A stretch of DNA of 64,000 nt, taken from Terriglobia bacterium. Its GTDB lineage: Bacteria > Acidobacteriota > Terriglobia > Bryobacterales > Bryobacteraceae. The notes under the pieces were generated by a model. It searched no databases and was not told the origin of the DNA. It saw nothing but the letters and a program-made list of their open reading frames with translations. Positions 10,275 to 18,925 of this stretch are shown piece after piece. The stretch is from the NCBI GenBank assembly GCA_020073305.1, contig JAIQFK010000013.1, forward strand, positions 124,001 to 188,000, read 5' to 3'. Within the stretch, counting starts at the first letter, position 1. Every line of letters starts with the position of its first letter. A program made the translations under genes and the position numbers.

Positions 10275-11078
10275 CTGATCGCTCTTCCCTCTGTACTCCG
10301 CAAGGCTCCCTACGGTTTCTTTTCGCTTTTTTTTCCAGATGAGTGCCGCATTTGCAAGACGGCGCTGACGGAATTCACGCGAGTTCCGGTGTGCGCGCGC
10401 TGCCTGGCGGCGCCCGCGCCCATGGCCGCGGAATATTTCTGCGTCACTTGTCGGACGCCGTTTCAGAATCGTTTTCCGCTGGATGAGAGCGGCCGCTGCC
10501 GGCTGTGCCGGACGGGAGCGCGCGGCTTCGACTCAGCCTACTGCTTCGGCGCGTATGAGGGGACACTGCGCGAACTGATCCACTTGTTCAAGTACCGCCG
10601 CATGAAACCGCTGGCCAGGACGCTCTCAATCTACCTGATGTCCGCCCTGCCGCGGGACCAGAGATTCGACGTGGTGGTTCCCATGCCGCTTCACTGGCGC
10701 CGGCAGTGGCGCCGCGGTTTCAACCAGTCCGAGCTGCTGGCGAGCAGGATTGCGCGGAGTTGCGGCATTCCTTTGAAAAACGCGGTTCGCCGCATCCGCT
10801 CGACGGAGACGCAAGCGGGCCTGAGCAACGCAAAACGCCGCGAGAACGTGGCCGGTGCTTTCCGGATGAGACACCGGCGCGCCGTGCAAGGGCGGCGGGT
10901 GCTGCTGATCGATGACGTCATGACTACCGGGGCGACGGCTAGCGCGTGTGCCCTCGCACTCAAACGCGGTGGAGCGAAGTCGGTCACGTTGCTGGCGCTG
11001 GCGCGCGTCGATCGCCGCCTGTTCGAACCAGCCAACGAGAAATTGAAAGCATTTTCCAGAACGACGGAGGTGGCTTGA
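10275..11078 (+). CDS. comF: ComF-family phosphoribosyltransferase
   Basis: The protein has the ComF architecture: an N-terminal zinc ribbon (FPDECRICK... VCARC... CVTC... CRLC) and a C-terminal PRTase fold with [16 protein letters not shown] as the PRPP loop. In other bacteria ComF aids DNA uptake and natural transformation. The first ATG/GTG/TTG in frame is GTG 10389, which would remove the first two cysteines. The frame is open back to TGA 10227-10229 without a canonical start. CTG at 10275 is the best-placed candidate and is used here with reserve. The stop is one base before the HNH gene. Confidence 0.78.
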   Translation: MIALPSVLRKAPYGFFSLFFPDECRICKTALTEFTRVPVCARCLAAPAPMAAEYFCVTCRTPFQNRFPLDESGRCRLCRTGARGFDSAYCFGAYEGTLRELIHLFKYRRMKPLARTLSIYLMSALPRDQRFDVVVPMPLHWRRQWRRGFNQSELLASRIARSCGIPLKNAVRRIRSTETQAGLSNAKRRENVAGAFRMRHRRAVQGRRVLLIDDVMTTGATASACALALKRGGAKSVTLLALARVDRRLFEPANEKLKAFSRTTEVA

Positions 11079-11079
11079 A

Positions 11080-11607
11080 ATGCCAGGTTTGGGCAGGCTG
11101 CAGAAGCCGGTGCTGGTCCTGAACGCGAGTTACGAGCCGATTAATATTTGCGCGGCTCGGCGGGCCTTAGTGCTGGTTTTGAAGGGCGTCGCGTCGGCGG
11201 AGGAGGAGTCGGCCCACGCGATTCATTCGGCGCGCCATAGTGTCCGGCTGCCTTCGGTGATCCGGTTGCTCGAATACCGCCGCATTCCGCACCAGACGCG
11301 CGCCTTATCGCGTAAGAACATCCTGATGCGCGACCGTTACACCTGCCAGTATTGCCTGCGTACGCTGCCTTCGAGCGAATTGACCCTCGATCATGTGATT
11401 CCGCGCTCGCGTTCCGGCGAATCGGCATGGGAGAACCTTGTGGCCTGCTGTCACCCCTGCAACAACCGCAAGGGCAACCGCACTCCGGAGGAATCCGGCA
11501 TGAAGCTGACCCGCCAGCCGCGGCCGTTCAGCCTCCATACCAGCCGCCATCTCATGCGCCTGCTCGGCAAGAGTGACGAGCAGTGGCGCAAATACCTCTT
11601 CTACTAA
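11080..11607 (+). CDS. HNH endonuclease family protein
   Basis: A 175-residue protein with a C-terminal HNH nuclease domain: CQYC, then [36 protein letters not shown], giving the paired CxxC zinc ligands and the His/Asn/His active site. The N-terminus ([26 protein letters not shown]) is the conserved start of a widespread chromosomal HNH subfamily often found near DNA-uptake or repair genes. It begins one base after comF with GGAGG placed before the ATG, so the two are very likely co-translated. It is not within a mobile element. Confidence 0.88.
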   Translation: MPGLGRLQKPVLVLNASYEPINICAARRALVLVLKGVASAEEESAHAIHSARHSVRLPSVIRLLEYRRIPHQTRALSRKNILMRDRYTCQYCLRTLPSSELTLDHVIPRSRSGESAWENLVACCHPCNNRKGNRTPEESGMKLTRQPRPFSLHTSRHLMRLLGKSDEQWRKYLFY

Positions 11608-11641
11608 CAGGGACGGCCGCGTCGTTCACGACCCGAGGTAC

Positions 11642-12457
11642 TCATTCTGCTGCTGTCGTGGCGAGCGCCTCAGCGACACTGATGTTCTGCATGAGCTGCG
11701 GAGGCAAGCCGTGGCGAGCTTGCAGGTAAGTGGGATCGTTGTGCGAGATCCAGACTTTTCCGTTGGCATCCTCCCAAACGAGGATCTTTAATGGCAGATC
11801 CATCGCGATACTGGGCGCCGCAATCATGAGGGGCGTACCGGCTTTTGGGTTGCCAAAGATCAGCAGCTTGGTCGGTGGCATGTGCATGCCGGCTCTTTCG
11901 GCTTCACCGCTGTGATCGACCAGCGCGAACAGTTTGACTCCCTTCGCCCGCAGAATCTCCTCCAGCTTTCCGACCGTCTGCTCAACCGTGTGATGGCTGG
12001 GTATGGTTACGATTCCGTTTTCTGGATTTGATGGCATTGATTTCTCCCGACGTTCTCCGAAATTTGCTTGCCGAGGTTCGCGAACGGAAATCAGGTAGAC
12101 CGCCATCGCCAGTCCGACGAGCGCCAGGATGAGGGCAACGCCCATGGCGAGCCAAGATGGGCGATTGAAGGCAGATCCCCCCCGATTCAATTCCTGAACC
12201 AGGCGAAAATGGTTCCACGCGCACGCAATGTTGACGATGACTCCCAGGACGATGAGTGCCGTGCCGAACCAGAACGACGGTCCGTACGGCCTGACCTGGA
12301 GATTCGACTGGCCGGCCTGTAGCGCTTGCAGAAACAGCCCAAAGCGGGCGACCACAAAGCCGAAGCCCATAAGAGCGAGACCCGTGCGAATCCATGCGAG
12401 AAATGTCCGTTCCGCCGCAAGATAGTCGGTCGGACCGCTCGGTGGTCTGTCTGCCAT
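11642..12457 (-). CDS. DUF202-DUF302 fusion membrane protein
   Basis: A 271-residue fusion. Residues 1-130 are a DUF202/YidH-type membrane domain with the signature YLAAERTFLAWIRTGLALMGFGF and three membrane spans. Residues about 140-271 are a soluble DUF302 (TT1751-like) domain: GIVTIPSHHTVEQTVGKLEEILRAKGVKLFALVDHSGEA, then LLIFGNPKAGTPLMIAAP and LPLKILVWED. Each domain is usually encoded alone. DUF302 should lie on one face of the membrane. No biochemical role is established for either domain. Confidence 0.85.
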   Translation of the reverse strand: MADRPPSGPTDYLAAERTFLAWIRTGLALMGFGFVVARFGLFLQALQAGQSNLQVRPYGPSFWFGTALIVLGVIVNIACAWNHFRLVQELNRGGSAFNRPSWLAMGVALILALVGLAMAVYLISVREPRQANFGERREKSMPSNPENGIVTIPSHHTVEQTVGKLEEILRAKGVKLFALVDHSGEAERAGMHMPPTKLLIFGNPKAGTPLMIAAPSIAMDLPLKILVWEDANGKVWISHNDPTYLQARHGLPPQLMQNISVAEALATTAAE

Positions 12458-12599
12458 TTGTTCACTATCTCAACAAACCGCCAGCATCGTGCACTGACCG
12501 GCTTCCCCCATTCAAGTTCCGCGCTGTACGCTCATGCAAGCGACGGGACGTTGGCAGCACGGCGTTCCGCACGGTAGACTTTCGGTACTGGAGCCAAAC

Positions 12600-13514
12600 A
12601 TGTCCCTTCGACCCGTAAAGCGACTGGTCAGGTCCAAGCCGACGGTTGAAGGCGCGGGCGTGCATCTGCGCCGCGCTTTCGGGTTCGGCAACACATCCGA
12701 TTTCGATCCGTTCCTTCTCCTCGACGATTTCCGCAGCGACGTTCCGGAGGACTATCTGGCAGGATTCCCCTGGCACCCGCACCGCGGAATTGAAACCATC
12801 ACGTACGTTCTCGCCGGAACCGTGGAACACGGCGACAGCATGGGCAACCGCGGCGCCATCGCCGCCGGTGACGTCCAATGGATGACGGCGGGAAGCGGCA
12901 TCATCCACCAGGAGATGCCGAAGGGCGACCCGGCCGGCCGGATGCATGGGTTCCAATTGTGGGCGAATCTTCCTTCATCGCTCAAGATGACGCCGCCGCG
13001 ATACCAGGAGGTGAAGGCCGCCGATATCCCTGAGATCAAGGACGACGACGGGACTCATGTGCGGGTTGTCTGCGGGAGCTTTTGGGGAAAAAAAGGCCCC
13101 GTGGATGGTATCGCGGCCGATCCGATGTACCTGGATGTATCCGTGCCGCCGGGCCGGAGAAAGATGTTCCCGGTCGAGACGACTCGCTATGCCTTTGCGT
13201 ACGTTTTCGCCGGGGCGGGGAAGTTCTGCAACGCGTCGGGTCCGCTCGCGGTGCCGACGGAAGGGGTCGGATGGCTGGACACGGCGCCTCCGTCGGAGGC
13301 AGACAACCGCTCGCTCGTACTTTTTGACCGCGGCGACGAGTTGGAGGTGCAAGCCGGCGATGACGGCATCCGGTTTCTTCTGGTCTCGGGTAAGCCGCTT
13401 CAGGAGCCGGTGGCGTGGTACGGTCCGATCGTGATGAACACCCAACAGCAGCTCCGCCAGGCTTTCGAAGAACTGGAACAGGGCACGTTCTTGAAGCAAG
13501 AGGCGCGGAGCTAG
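12600..13514 (+). CDS. Pirin-family bicupin
   Basis: A 304-residue pirin. The metal site is visible as FPWHPHRGIETITYVL and GSGIIHQEMP (three His and one Glu in the N-terminal cupin). A second cupin fold follows. Bacterial pirins bind Fe or act as quercetin dioxygenases; the exact role here is unknown. The ATG at 12600 was chosen because the family starts with RPVKRLV and GGAG sits 6 bases upstream; the longer frame from 12534 has no conserved content. TAGACT at 12575-12580 may be the -10 box. Confidence 0.88.
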   Translation: MSLRPVKRLVRSKPTVEGAGVHLRRAFGFGNTSDFDPFLLLDDFRSDVPEDYLAGFPWHPHRGIETITYVLAGTVEHGDSMGNRGAIAAGDVQWMTAGSGIIHQEMPKGDPAGRMHGFQLWANLPSSLKMTPPRYQEVKAADIPEIKDDDGTHVRVVCGSFWGKKGPVDGIAADPMYLDVSVPPGRRKMFPVETTRYAFAYVFAGAGKFCNASGPLAVPTEGVGWLDTAPPSEADNRSLVLFDRGDELEVQAGDDGIRFLLVSGKPLQEPVAWYGPIVMNTQQQLRQAFEELEQGTFLKQEARS

Positions 13515-13580
13515 AGCCAGCGCTCGCGACTAGTCTCGCACCATTCAGGCACCGCAGCTTATATGATGTGGTTGGGACAC

Positions 13581-13586
13581 GGGAGG
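13581..13586 (+). promoter_or_regulatory. Shine-Dalgarno deciding the start of the methyltransferase operon
   Basis: GGGAGG lies 5 bases before the ATG at 13592 and decides that start over the longer frame opening at 13415. TATGAT at 13562-13567 is the likely -10 box of the operon. Confidence 0.55.
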
Positions 13587-13591
13587 CGAGC

Positions 13592-14860
13592 ATGACCAGT
13601 AGAGAGCGCGTCCTGTCAACGTTGTCGCATCGCGAGCCGGACCGCGTGCCGATCGATTTCGGAAGCACGGGTGTGACCGGTGTCCATGTCAGTTGCATCG
13701 CTGGGCTCCGCGATTATTTCGGACTCGAGAAGAGGCTTGTGAAGGCTCACGAGCCCTATCAGATGCTGGGGATCCTGGACGAGGATCTGAAGCAGGCGAT
13801 GGGCGTGGATGTAGAGGGCGTCTCGCGTCCCAAGACGCTATTCGGCTATCGCAATCGCGATTGGAAGCCGTGGCGCATGCCGGACGGCCTGGAAGTGCTG
13901 GTCTCGGAGGAGTTTCGCGTCACCACCGATGCGAACGGCGATATTCTGATCTACCCGGAGGGCGACATGAGCGCGCCTCCGAGCGGGCGCATGCCGAAGG
14001 ACGGCTACTTCTTCGATACGATCATCCGGCAAGAGCCCATCGTCGAAGAGAAACTAGACCCGCAAGATAATCTTGAAGAGTTCAAGCCGCTGACCGATGC
14101 CGATATCGAGGATCTGCGGCAGGGCGTGAACGAGGCGCAACGGACCGGGCGGGCGGCGATCATGAACGTGGGTGGCACGGCGTTCGGCGATATCGCGCTC
14201 GTACCGGCGCCTTTTCTGAAGCATCCCAAAGGCATCCGCGACGTGGCCGAATGGTACGTTTCCACCAGCAGCCGCCGCGACTACATTCACCAGATCTTCT
14301 CGCGCCAATGCGACATCGCGATTGACAACCTCACGCGGGTGCACCAGGCGATCGGTGACGCGGTGGACGCGATCTTCGTGTGCGGAACGGATTTCGGCAC
14401 GCAGACCTCCGCCTTTTGTTCAGTCAAGACATTCCGGGAGCTGTATTTCCCGTACTACAAGACGTTGAACGGATGGATCCACGAGCACACGACGTGGAAG
14501 ACGTTCAAGCACTCCTGCGGGTCGGTGGAGCGTTTCCTCCAGTCCTTTATTGAAGGCGGTTTCGACATCTTGAATCCTGTGCAATGCTCGGCCACAGGGA
14601 TGGATGCGAGTCATCTGAAAACCACCTATGGCGACCGGGTCACATTCTGGGGCGGCGGAATCGACACGCAGCAGGTGCTGCCGTTCGGCACGCCGGAAGA
14701 GGTGCACACGCAGGTTTTGGAGCGGTGCCGGATCTTCTCGCGGAATGGCGGCTATGTGTTCAACACGATTCACAACGTGCAGGCGCGCACGCCGGTGAAA
14801 AACATTGTGGCCATGCTCGATGCGGTGCATGAGTTCAATGGCTCGCGAGCGGCGATATGA
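13592..14860 (+). CDS. Uroporphyrinogen-decarboxylase-family corrinoid methyltransferase (first copy)
   Basis: A 422-residue UroD-fold protein (MTSRERVLSTLSHREPDRVPIDFG at the start). It is not heme-pathway HemE, because it lacks the HemE N-terminal signature and has the long insert and TFKHSCGSVERF motif of the methyltransferase branch. His and Cys of that HxCG motif are the usual zinc ligands. The third ligand position reads NTIHNVQ, so a His rather than Cys may complete the site. It probably moves a methyl group to or from a corrinoid protein. It overlaps the next gene by 4 bases (ATGA). Confidence 0.82.
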   Translation: MTSRERVLSTLSHREPDRVPIDFGSTGVTGVHVSCIAGLRDYFGLEKRLVKAHEPYQMLGILDEDLKQAMGVDVEGVSRPKTLFGYRNRDWKPWRMPDGLEVLVSEEFRVTTDANGDILIYPEGDMSAPPSGRMPKDGYFFDTIIRQEPIVEEKLDPQDNLEEFKPLTDADIEDLRQGVNEAQRTGRAAIMNVGGTAFGDIALVPAPFLKHPKGIRDVAEWYVSTSSRRDYIHQIFSRQCDIAIDNLTRVHQAIGDAVDAIFVCGTDFGTQTSAFCSVKTFRELYFPYYKTLNGWIHEHTTWKTFKHSCGSVERFLQSFIEGGFDILNPVQCSATGMDASHLKTTYGDRVTFWGGGIDTQQVLPFGTPEEVHTQVLERCRIFSRNGGYVFNTIHNVQARTPVKNIVAMLDAVHEFNGSRAAI

Positions 14861-15726
14861 TCTGGCGTGATTTGGTTTCCAACGGGACGATCCTGACCGA
14901 CGGAGCGTGGGGAACGGAGCTGCAGAAGCGCGGCCTTGGCTTGGGTGAATGCCCCGACGCGTGGAACCTGAGCCATCCGGGAGACGTCGCAGACGTGGCG
15001 GGCCGTTATTGTGACGCAGGCAGCCGCGTGATTCTCACCAACACGTTTCGCGCGAATCCGATCAGTCTAGCGGCGCACGGTCTCGCTGGCTGCGCCGCGG
15101 AAATCAATCGAGCCGGCGTCGAGATTTCGAAAAGAGCGGCGGCGGTAGCGCTGGTATTCGCTTCGATCGGCCCGAGCGGGAAGTTGCTGCCTGCAGGAGA
15201 GGTAACTGAGGACGAGTTACTCGCTGCGTTTCGCGCCCAAGCCGAAGTGCTGGCGGCAGGCGGTGCGGATGCGCTGCTACTCGAGACATTCAGCGACCTC
15301 GACGAAGCGCTGACGGCTTTCAAAGCTGCCCGGGCAACGGGTCTGCCGGTGATCGTCTCCTTCGCATTCGACACCGGCAAGAATAAGGACCGGACTATGA
15401 CCGGCGTGACTCCGGAGCGCGCGGCGAAGGCCATGACCGAAGCCGGGGTGGACGCCGTCGGCGCCAATTGCGGCGTTGGCATCGAGCAGCTTGTAGAGCT
15501 GTGCCGAAGGATGCGGGCGGCAACGCACTTGCCGCTGTGGATGAAGCCCAACGCGGGCATGCCGGAGGTTGTCGACGGCGCCGTCGAGTACCGCGTCACG
15601 GCTCAGCAGTTTGCTTCGTCTGTTCCGTTGCTGCGCGACGCCGGCGCCAGCTTCGTAGGAGGGTGTTGCGGCACCAACCCGGAGTTTATTCGCGCCGCCG
15701 CGGCAGCACTCAGCCGATGCGCCTGA
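14857..15726 (+). CDS. Homocysteine S-methyltransferase family protein
   Basis: A 289-residue stand-alone Hcy-binding TIM barrel, like the first domain of MetH or BHMT. The zinc-thiolate ligands are Cys205 (VGANCG) and Cys270-Cys271 (GGCCGTNPE). The LTNTFRAN and LLLETFSDLDEA segments are also typical. It should activate homocysteine as methyl acceptor. The methyl donor is unknown, but its neighbours are corrinoid methyltransferases, so a methyl-corrinoid donor is the natural inference. It overlaps genes at both ends (4 and 10 bases). Confidence 0.88.
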   Translation: MIWRDLVSNGTILTDGAWGTELQKRGLGLGECPDAWNLSHPGDVADVAGRYCDAGSRVILTNTFRANPISLAAHGLAGCAAEINRAGVEISKRAAAVALVFASIGPSGKLLPAGEVTEDELLAAFRAQAEVLAAGGADALLLETFSDLDEALTAFKAARATGLPVIVSFAFDTGKNKDRTMTGVTPERAAKAMTEAGVDAVGANCGVGIEQLVELCRRMRAATHLPLWMKPNAGMPEVVDGAVEYRVTAQQFASSVPLLRDAGASFVGGCCGTNPEFIRAAAAALSRCA

Positions 15727-16484
15727 AGCTGATCAGTTGCGAAGTCTTGTATCGTGAGATGTGTTTCGCCATCGCGCGGTCTCCTCACCAGGTGGACGTC
15801 GAGTTTCTTCCCAAGGGCTTGCACGACCTCGGCAGCGAGCCGATGCACCGCAGGCTCCAGGAGTGCGTGGATCGCGTGGATGCGCAGCAGTGCGATGCCG
15901 TGCTGATGGGCTATGCGCTCTGCGGCAACGGCCTGGTCGGATTGTGCGCGCGAACGCTGCCCATCGTGATCCCTCGCGCGCACGATTGCATTGCGCTCCT
16001 CATGGGGAACCGCCACAAGTACCAGGCGTATTTCGACGCGAACCCAGGCGTGTATTTCCGGTCGACCGGCTGGCTGGAGCGCGGTGGAAACCTCGAACAG
16101 GTTTTTCGCGATCGGACTGGCGTTGGGCACTCGCTCGAAGAGTTGATCTCGCACTATGGCGAAGACAACGGGCGTTACCTTTACGAGCAGTTGACCAGCT
16201 ACAAACGCACTTACAGGCAACTCGCGTTCATTGAGACCGGACTGGAGCCCGACGGCAGCTTCGAACAACGCGCGCGGGAAGAGGCGCTCCGGAAGGGTTG
16301 GAAGTTCGACAAGGTGTCCGGCAGTCTGACACTGTTCGAGCAGTTGGTATCCGGCAACTGGGCGGACGAGGATTTCCAGATCGTGAAACCGGGCTGGCGC
16401 GTGGCGCCGCGTTACGACGAGAGCATTCTGAGCGTGGAAGAGATTCCCCATGACGGGTCGAGAGAGGGTTCTGGCAGCCATTGA
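15717..16484 (+). CDS. DUF1638 domain protein
   Basis: The 255-residue product matches the DUF1638 family by its opening MRLKLISCEVLYREMCFAIA, the central LMGYALCGNGLVGL and the PRAHDCIALLMGNRHKYQ segment. Family members occur next to corrinoid-dependent methyltransferase genes and RACo-type activases in many bacteria, but no reaction has been assigned. Several conserved Cys and His residues suggest metal or cofactor binding. The ATG at 15717 lies inside the end of the homocysteine methyltransferase gene, and the last 35 bases overlap the next gene. The longer frame to 15468 is a shadow of the upstream gene. Confidence 0.82.
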   Translation: MRLKLISCEVLYREMCFAIARSPHQVDVEFLPKGLHDLGSEPMHRRLQECVDRVDAQQCDAVLMGYALCGNGLVGLCARTLPIVIPRAHDCIALLMGNRHKYQAYFDANPGVYFRSTGWLERGGNLEQVFRDRTGVGHSLEELISHYGEDNGRYLYEQLTSYKRTYRQLAFIETGLEPDGSFEQRAREEALRKGWKFDKVSGSLTLFEQLVSGNWADEDFQIVKPGWRVAPRYDESILSVEEIPHDGSREGSGSH

Positions 16485-17457
16485 AGGGCGGGCAACGGAC
16501 CATCTGGCGTTGATGCCCATCACCATGATGTTCGCCGCGGATGTCGCCGGCGTGCATTACAGGGAGTACGCGACTAATTGCCACGCCATGGCGGATGCCC
16601 AGGTTCGCACGGCCGAGAAGTTCGGGTTTGATTACGTCTCGGGCATTTCGGATCCAGCGCGCGAGGCGAGCGATCTGGGGGCCGCGATCGAGTGGTTCGA
16701 CGACCAGCCGCCCGCGATTATCGAGAGCCGTGCGCTTTTACACGACAAGAGTACGCTGCTCAAGGTGCAGGCGCCGGATCCTTCCAAGGGCCGCATGGGG
16801 GATCGCGTCAAAGCGATTGAATTGCTGGCGGCCCAAGTCGGCAGCGAGAAAATCGTCGAGGGTTGGGTGGAAGGGCCGTGTGCGATGGCGGCGGATCTGC
16901 GTGGCCTGAATACGCTGATGCTCGACTTCTTCGATGATCCCGCGTTCGTGGCAGACCTTTTCGAGTTCGTCACCGGTATGGAGCTGCACTTCGCCCAGGC
17001 GCAGGTGAACGCCGGCGCCTCTCTGATCGGCGTGGGTGATGCGGCGGCTTCGTTGATAGGGCCGAAGCTCTATCAGCAATATGTGTTCCCCTACGAGCGC
17101 CGGCTGATCCAGGGAATTCAGGCCCTGGGCGTCAAGGTGCGCCTGCATATCTGCGGTAGTACCCGCAAACTGTTCAGCGACATGGGAAAGCTGGGGGCCG
17201 ATATCGTTGACCTGGACTGGATGGCGCCGCTTGGCGAAGCCCGCGAGGTCATGGGGCCAACGCAGGTGCTGCTCGGCAACATCGACCCAGTACGCGTGCT
17301 TCGTGAGGGCGATGCGGATTCCGTGGAGCGTGCCATTGGTGACTGCCACCGGGCGGCCGGAGAGCGCTACATCGTGGGGGCCGGTTGCGAAGTCCCGCGG
17401 GGTACACCGCACGAGAATGTGCGAGCCATGGCGCGCTACGCCCAGGAACATCGGTAA
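16450..17457 (+). CDS. MtaA/CmuA-like corrinoid methyltransferase (UroD family, second copy)
   Basis: A 335-residue UroD-fold methyltransferase. The zinc site is complete: His233-x-Cys235 in RLHICGST and Cys313 in VGAGCEVPRGTP, matching the HxC...C pattern of MtaA/MtbA. Those enzymes take the methyl group from a methyl-Co(III) corrinoid protein and pass it to a thiol (coenzyme M in methanogens). Coenzyme M is unlikely here, so homocysteine or another acceptor is inferred. The start lies within the last 35 bases of the DUF1638 gene. Confidence 0.85.
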   Translation: MTGRERVLAAIEGRATDHLALMPITMMFAADVAGVHYREYATNCHAMADAQVRTAEKFGFDYVSGISDPAREASDLGAAIEWFDDQPPAIIESRALLHDKSTLLKVQAPDPSKGRMGDRVKAIELLAAQVGSEKIVEGWVEGPCAMAADLRGLNTLMLDFFDDPAFVADLFEFVTGMELHFAQAQVNAGASLIGVGDAAASLIGPKLYQQYVFPYERRLIQGIQALGVKVRLHICGSTRKLFSDMGKLGADIVDLDWMAPLGEAREVMGPTQVLLGNIDPVRVLREGDADSVERAIGDCHRAAGERYIVGAGCEVPRGTPHENVRAMARYAQEHR

Positions 17458-17459
17458 CC

Positions 17460-18920
17460 ATGCCCCAACTCTGCTCCCTCGATGTGCCCGCCGGGGCGGA
17501 GCTGGCGGATCTCCTTTTTGAGCGAGGAGTCGAGCTTCCCTGCGGGGGTGCGTCCTTGTGCGGAGGCTGCCGCGTTAGGGTTGTCGAAGGCGATATCGCC
17601 GTGACACCGGACATGCAGGCTGTCCTGACGCCTCAAGAGGTCGCGGCGGGATGGCGATTAGCCTGCCAGGCGCGTGCGCGAGGGCGCGTTACGCTCGAGA
17701 TCGAACAGTGGGAAGGCCCCATTCTGGGTGATGAATCCCGGGTGGCATTTGAGGCCCGTGAGGGATTCGGGATTGCAGTCGATCTCGGAACCACGACGAT
17801 CGTCGCGCAACTTTTGGATTTTGCGACGGGTGAGGTTCTCGCCGTCCGCACGGCGCTCAATCCGCAGTGCGCGCATGGCGCCGATGTGATGAGCCGGGTC
17901 CAGTTTGCGCTGCGAGAGCCGCGGGTGCTGACGTGCTCGATCCGGCAAGGGCTTGCCGCTTTGGTTCATGACGTGGCCGGAGATCGCAAAGTCAGCGAAG
18001 TCCTCCTTTGCGGGAACACGGTGATGCATCACTTGTTCTGTGGCGAGGAGGTTGAGCCGCTCTCGCACGTGCCCTTTGAAACTCCGGCTGGAGGCATGCG
18101 AGAGTTTATTGCGGAAGATTTAGGCTGGAAGCTCGGGAGCGCGTGCCGCGTCCGGTTCTTGCCGTGCCTGGGCAGTTTTGTAGGGAGCGACATTCTGGCG
18201 GGCATGGTCGCCCTCGATTGGCTGGCGCGCGACGCGCTCGTGGCTCTCATCGATCTCGGCACGAACGGCGAGATCGTGATCGGAAACCGGCGCGGTGCAC
18301 TGTGCGCCTCGACCGCCGCAGGACCTGCGTTCGAAGCCGGGCGCATCGGCATGGGCATGCGTGCGGCCCCAGGCGCGATCTCGCGTGTAGTTCCGAAAGA
18401 TGGCGGCTTTGAATGCCACGTGCTCGGCGCACGTGCCCCCCGCGGCATTTGCGGAAGCGGGTTGGTGGACGCGGCGGCTGCCGCGCTCCACATGGGCCGC
18501 ATATTGCCAACCGGCAGGCTGGCGAACGGAACGCAGGAGCTAGAGCTTATGCCTCCGGTTTCCATCACGCAGTCCGATATTCGCGAGCTCCAGCTGGCCA
18601 AGGGCGCCATCGCGGCTGGACTGCGCATTTTGCTCGAGCGTTGCGGCGCGACACTCCATCAGCTCGATCGCGTCTACCTGGCCGGCGCCTTCGGAAACTA
18701 CGTCAACACCGCCAGTGCGCGCCGTATCGGCTTGCTCGAACTCGGGCCGGAGAACATCGAGCCGGCGGGCAATACCGCTCTCCGCGGCACGAAGATGTTG
18801 CTGCTCGCTCCGTCGCGCCGTTCGGCCCTGGTAGAGCAGATCGGCCGCCTGACGCAGCATGTATCGCTGGCGTCCGACCCGCATTTCCAGGATGCGTTCG
18901 TGGATTGCATGAGGTTCTAG
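17460..18920 (+). CDS. RACo-type ATP-dependent corrinoid reductive activase (RamA/DUF4445 class)
   Basis: A 486-residue reductive activator of corrinoid proteins. An N-terminal plant-type [2Fe-2S] domain has Cys28, Cys34, Cys37 and Cys69 (LPCGGASLCGGC... RLACQ). It is followed by a linker and an ASKHA ATPase-like domain with GIAVDLGTTTIVAQ, ALIDLGTNGEIVIG and GICGSGLVD. The family rescues accidentally oxidised Co(II) corrinoid back to Co(I) using ATP and electrons. It starts 2 bases after the MtaA-like gene. Its presence shows that this cluster runs through a corrinoid cofactor. Confidence 0.92.
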   Translation: MPQLCSLDVPAGAELADLLFERGVELPCGGASLCGGCRVRVVEGDIAVTPDMQAVLTPQEVAAGWRLACQARARGRVTLEIEQWEGPILGDESRVAFEAREGFGIAVDLGTTTIVAQLLDFATGEVLAVRTALNPQCAHGADVMSRVQFALREPRVLTCSIRQGLAALVHDVAGDRKVSEVLLCGNTVMHHLFCGEEVEPLSHVPFETPAGGMREFIAEDLGWKLGSACRVRFLPCLGSFVGSDILAGMVALDWLARDALVALIDLGTNGEIVIGNRRGALCASTAAGPAFEAGRIGMGMRAAPGAISRVVPKDGGFECHVLGARAPRGICGSGLVDAAAAALHMGRILPTGRLANGTQELELMPPVSITQSDIRELQLAKGAIAAGLRILLERCGATLHQLDRVYLAGAFGNYVNTASARRIGLLELGPENIEPAGNTALRGTKMLLLAPSRRSALVEQIGRLTQHVSLASDPHFQDAFVDCMRF

Positions 18921-18925
18921 CCGTC

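Noticed and set aside
10327-10334. Run of eight T as an intrinsic terminator before comF
   Set aside because: No GC-rich stem precedes it and it lies inside the comF coding frame (Leu-Phe-Phe codons before the zinc ribbon).
13085-13098. Run of seven A in the pirin gene as a frameshift site
   Set aside because: The pirin frame is continuous through it and conserved on both sides, so no slip is needed.
13592-14860. The UroD-fold proteins as heme-pathway HemE
   Set aside because: They lack the HemE N-terminal signature, carry methyltransferase zinc motifs, and no other heme gene is near.
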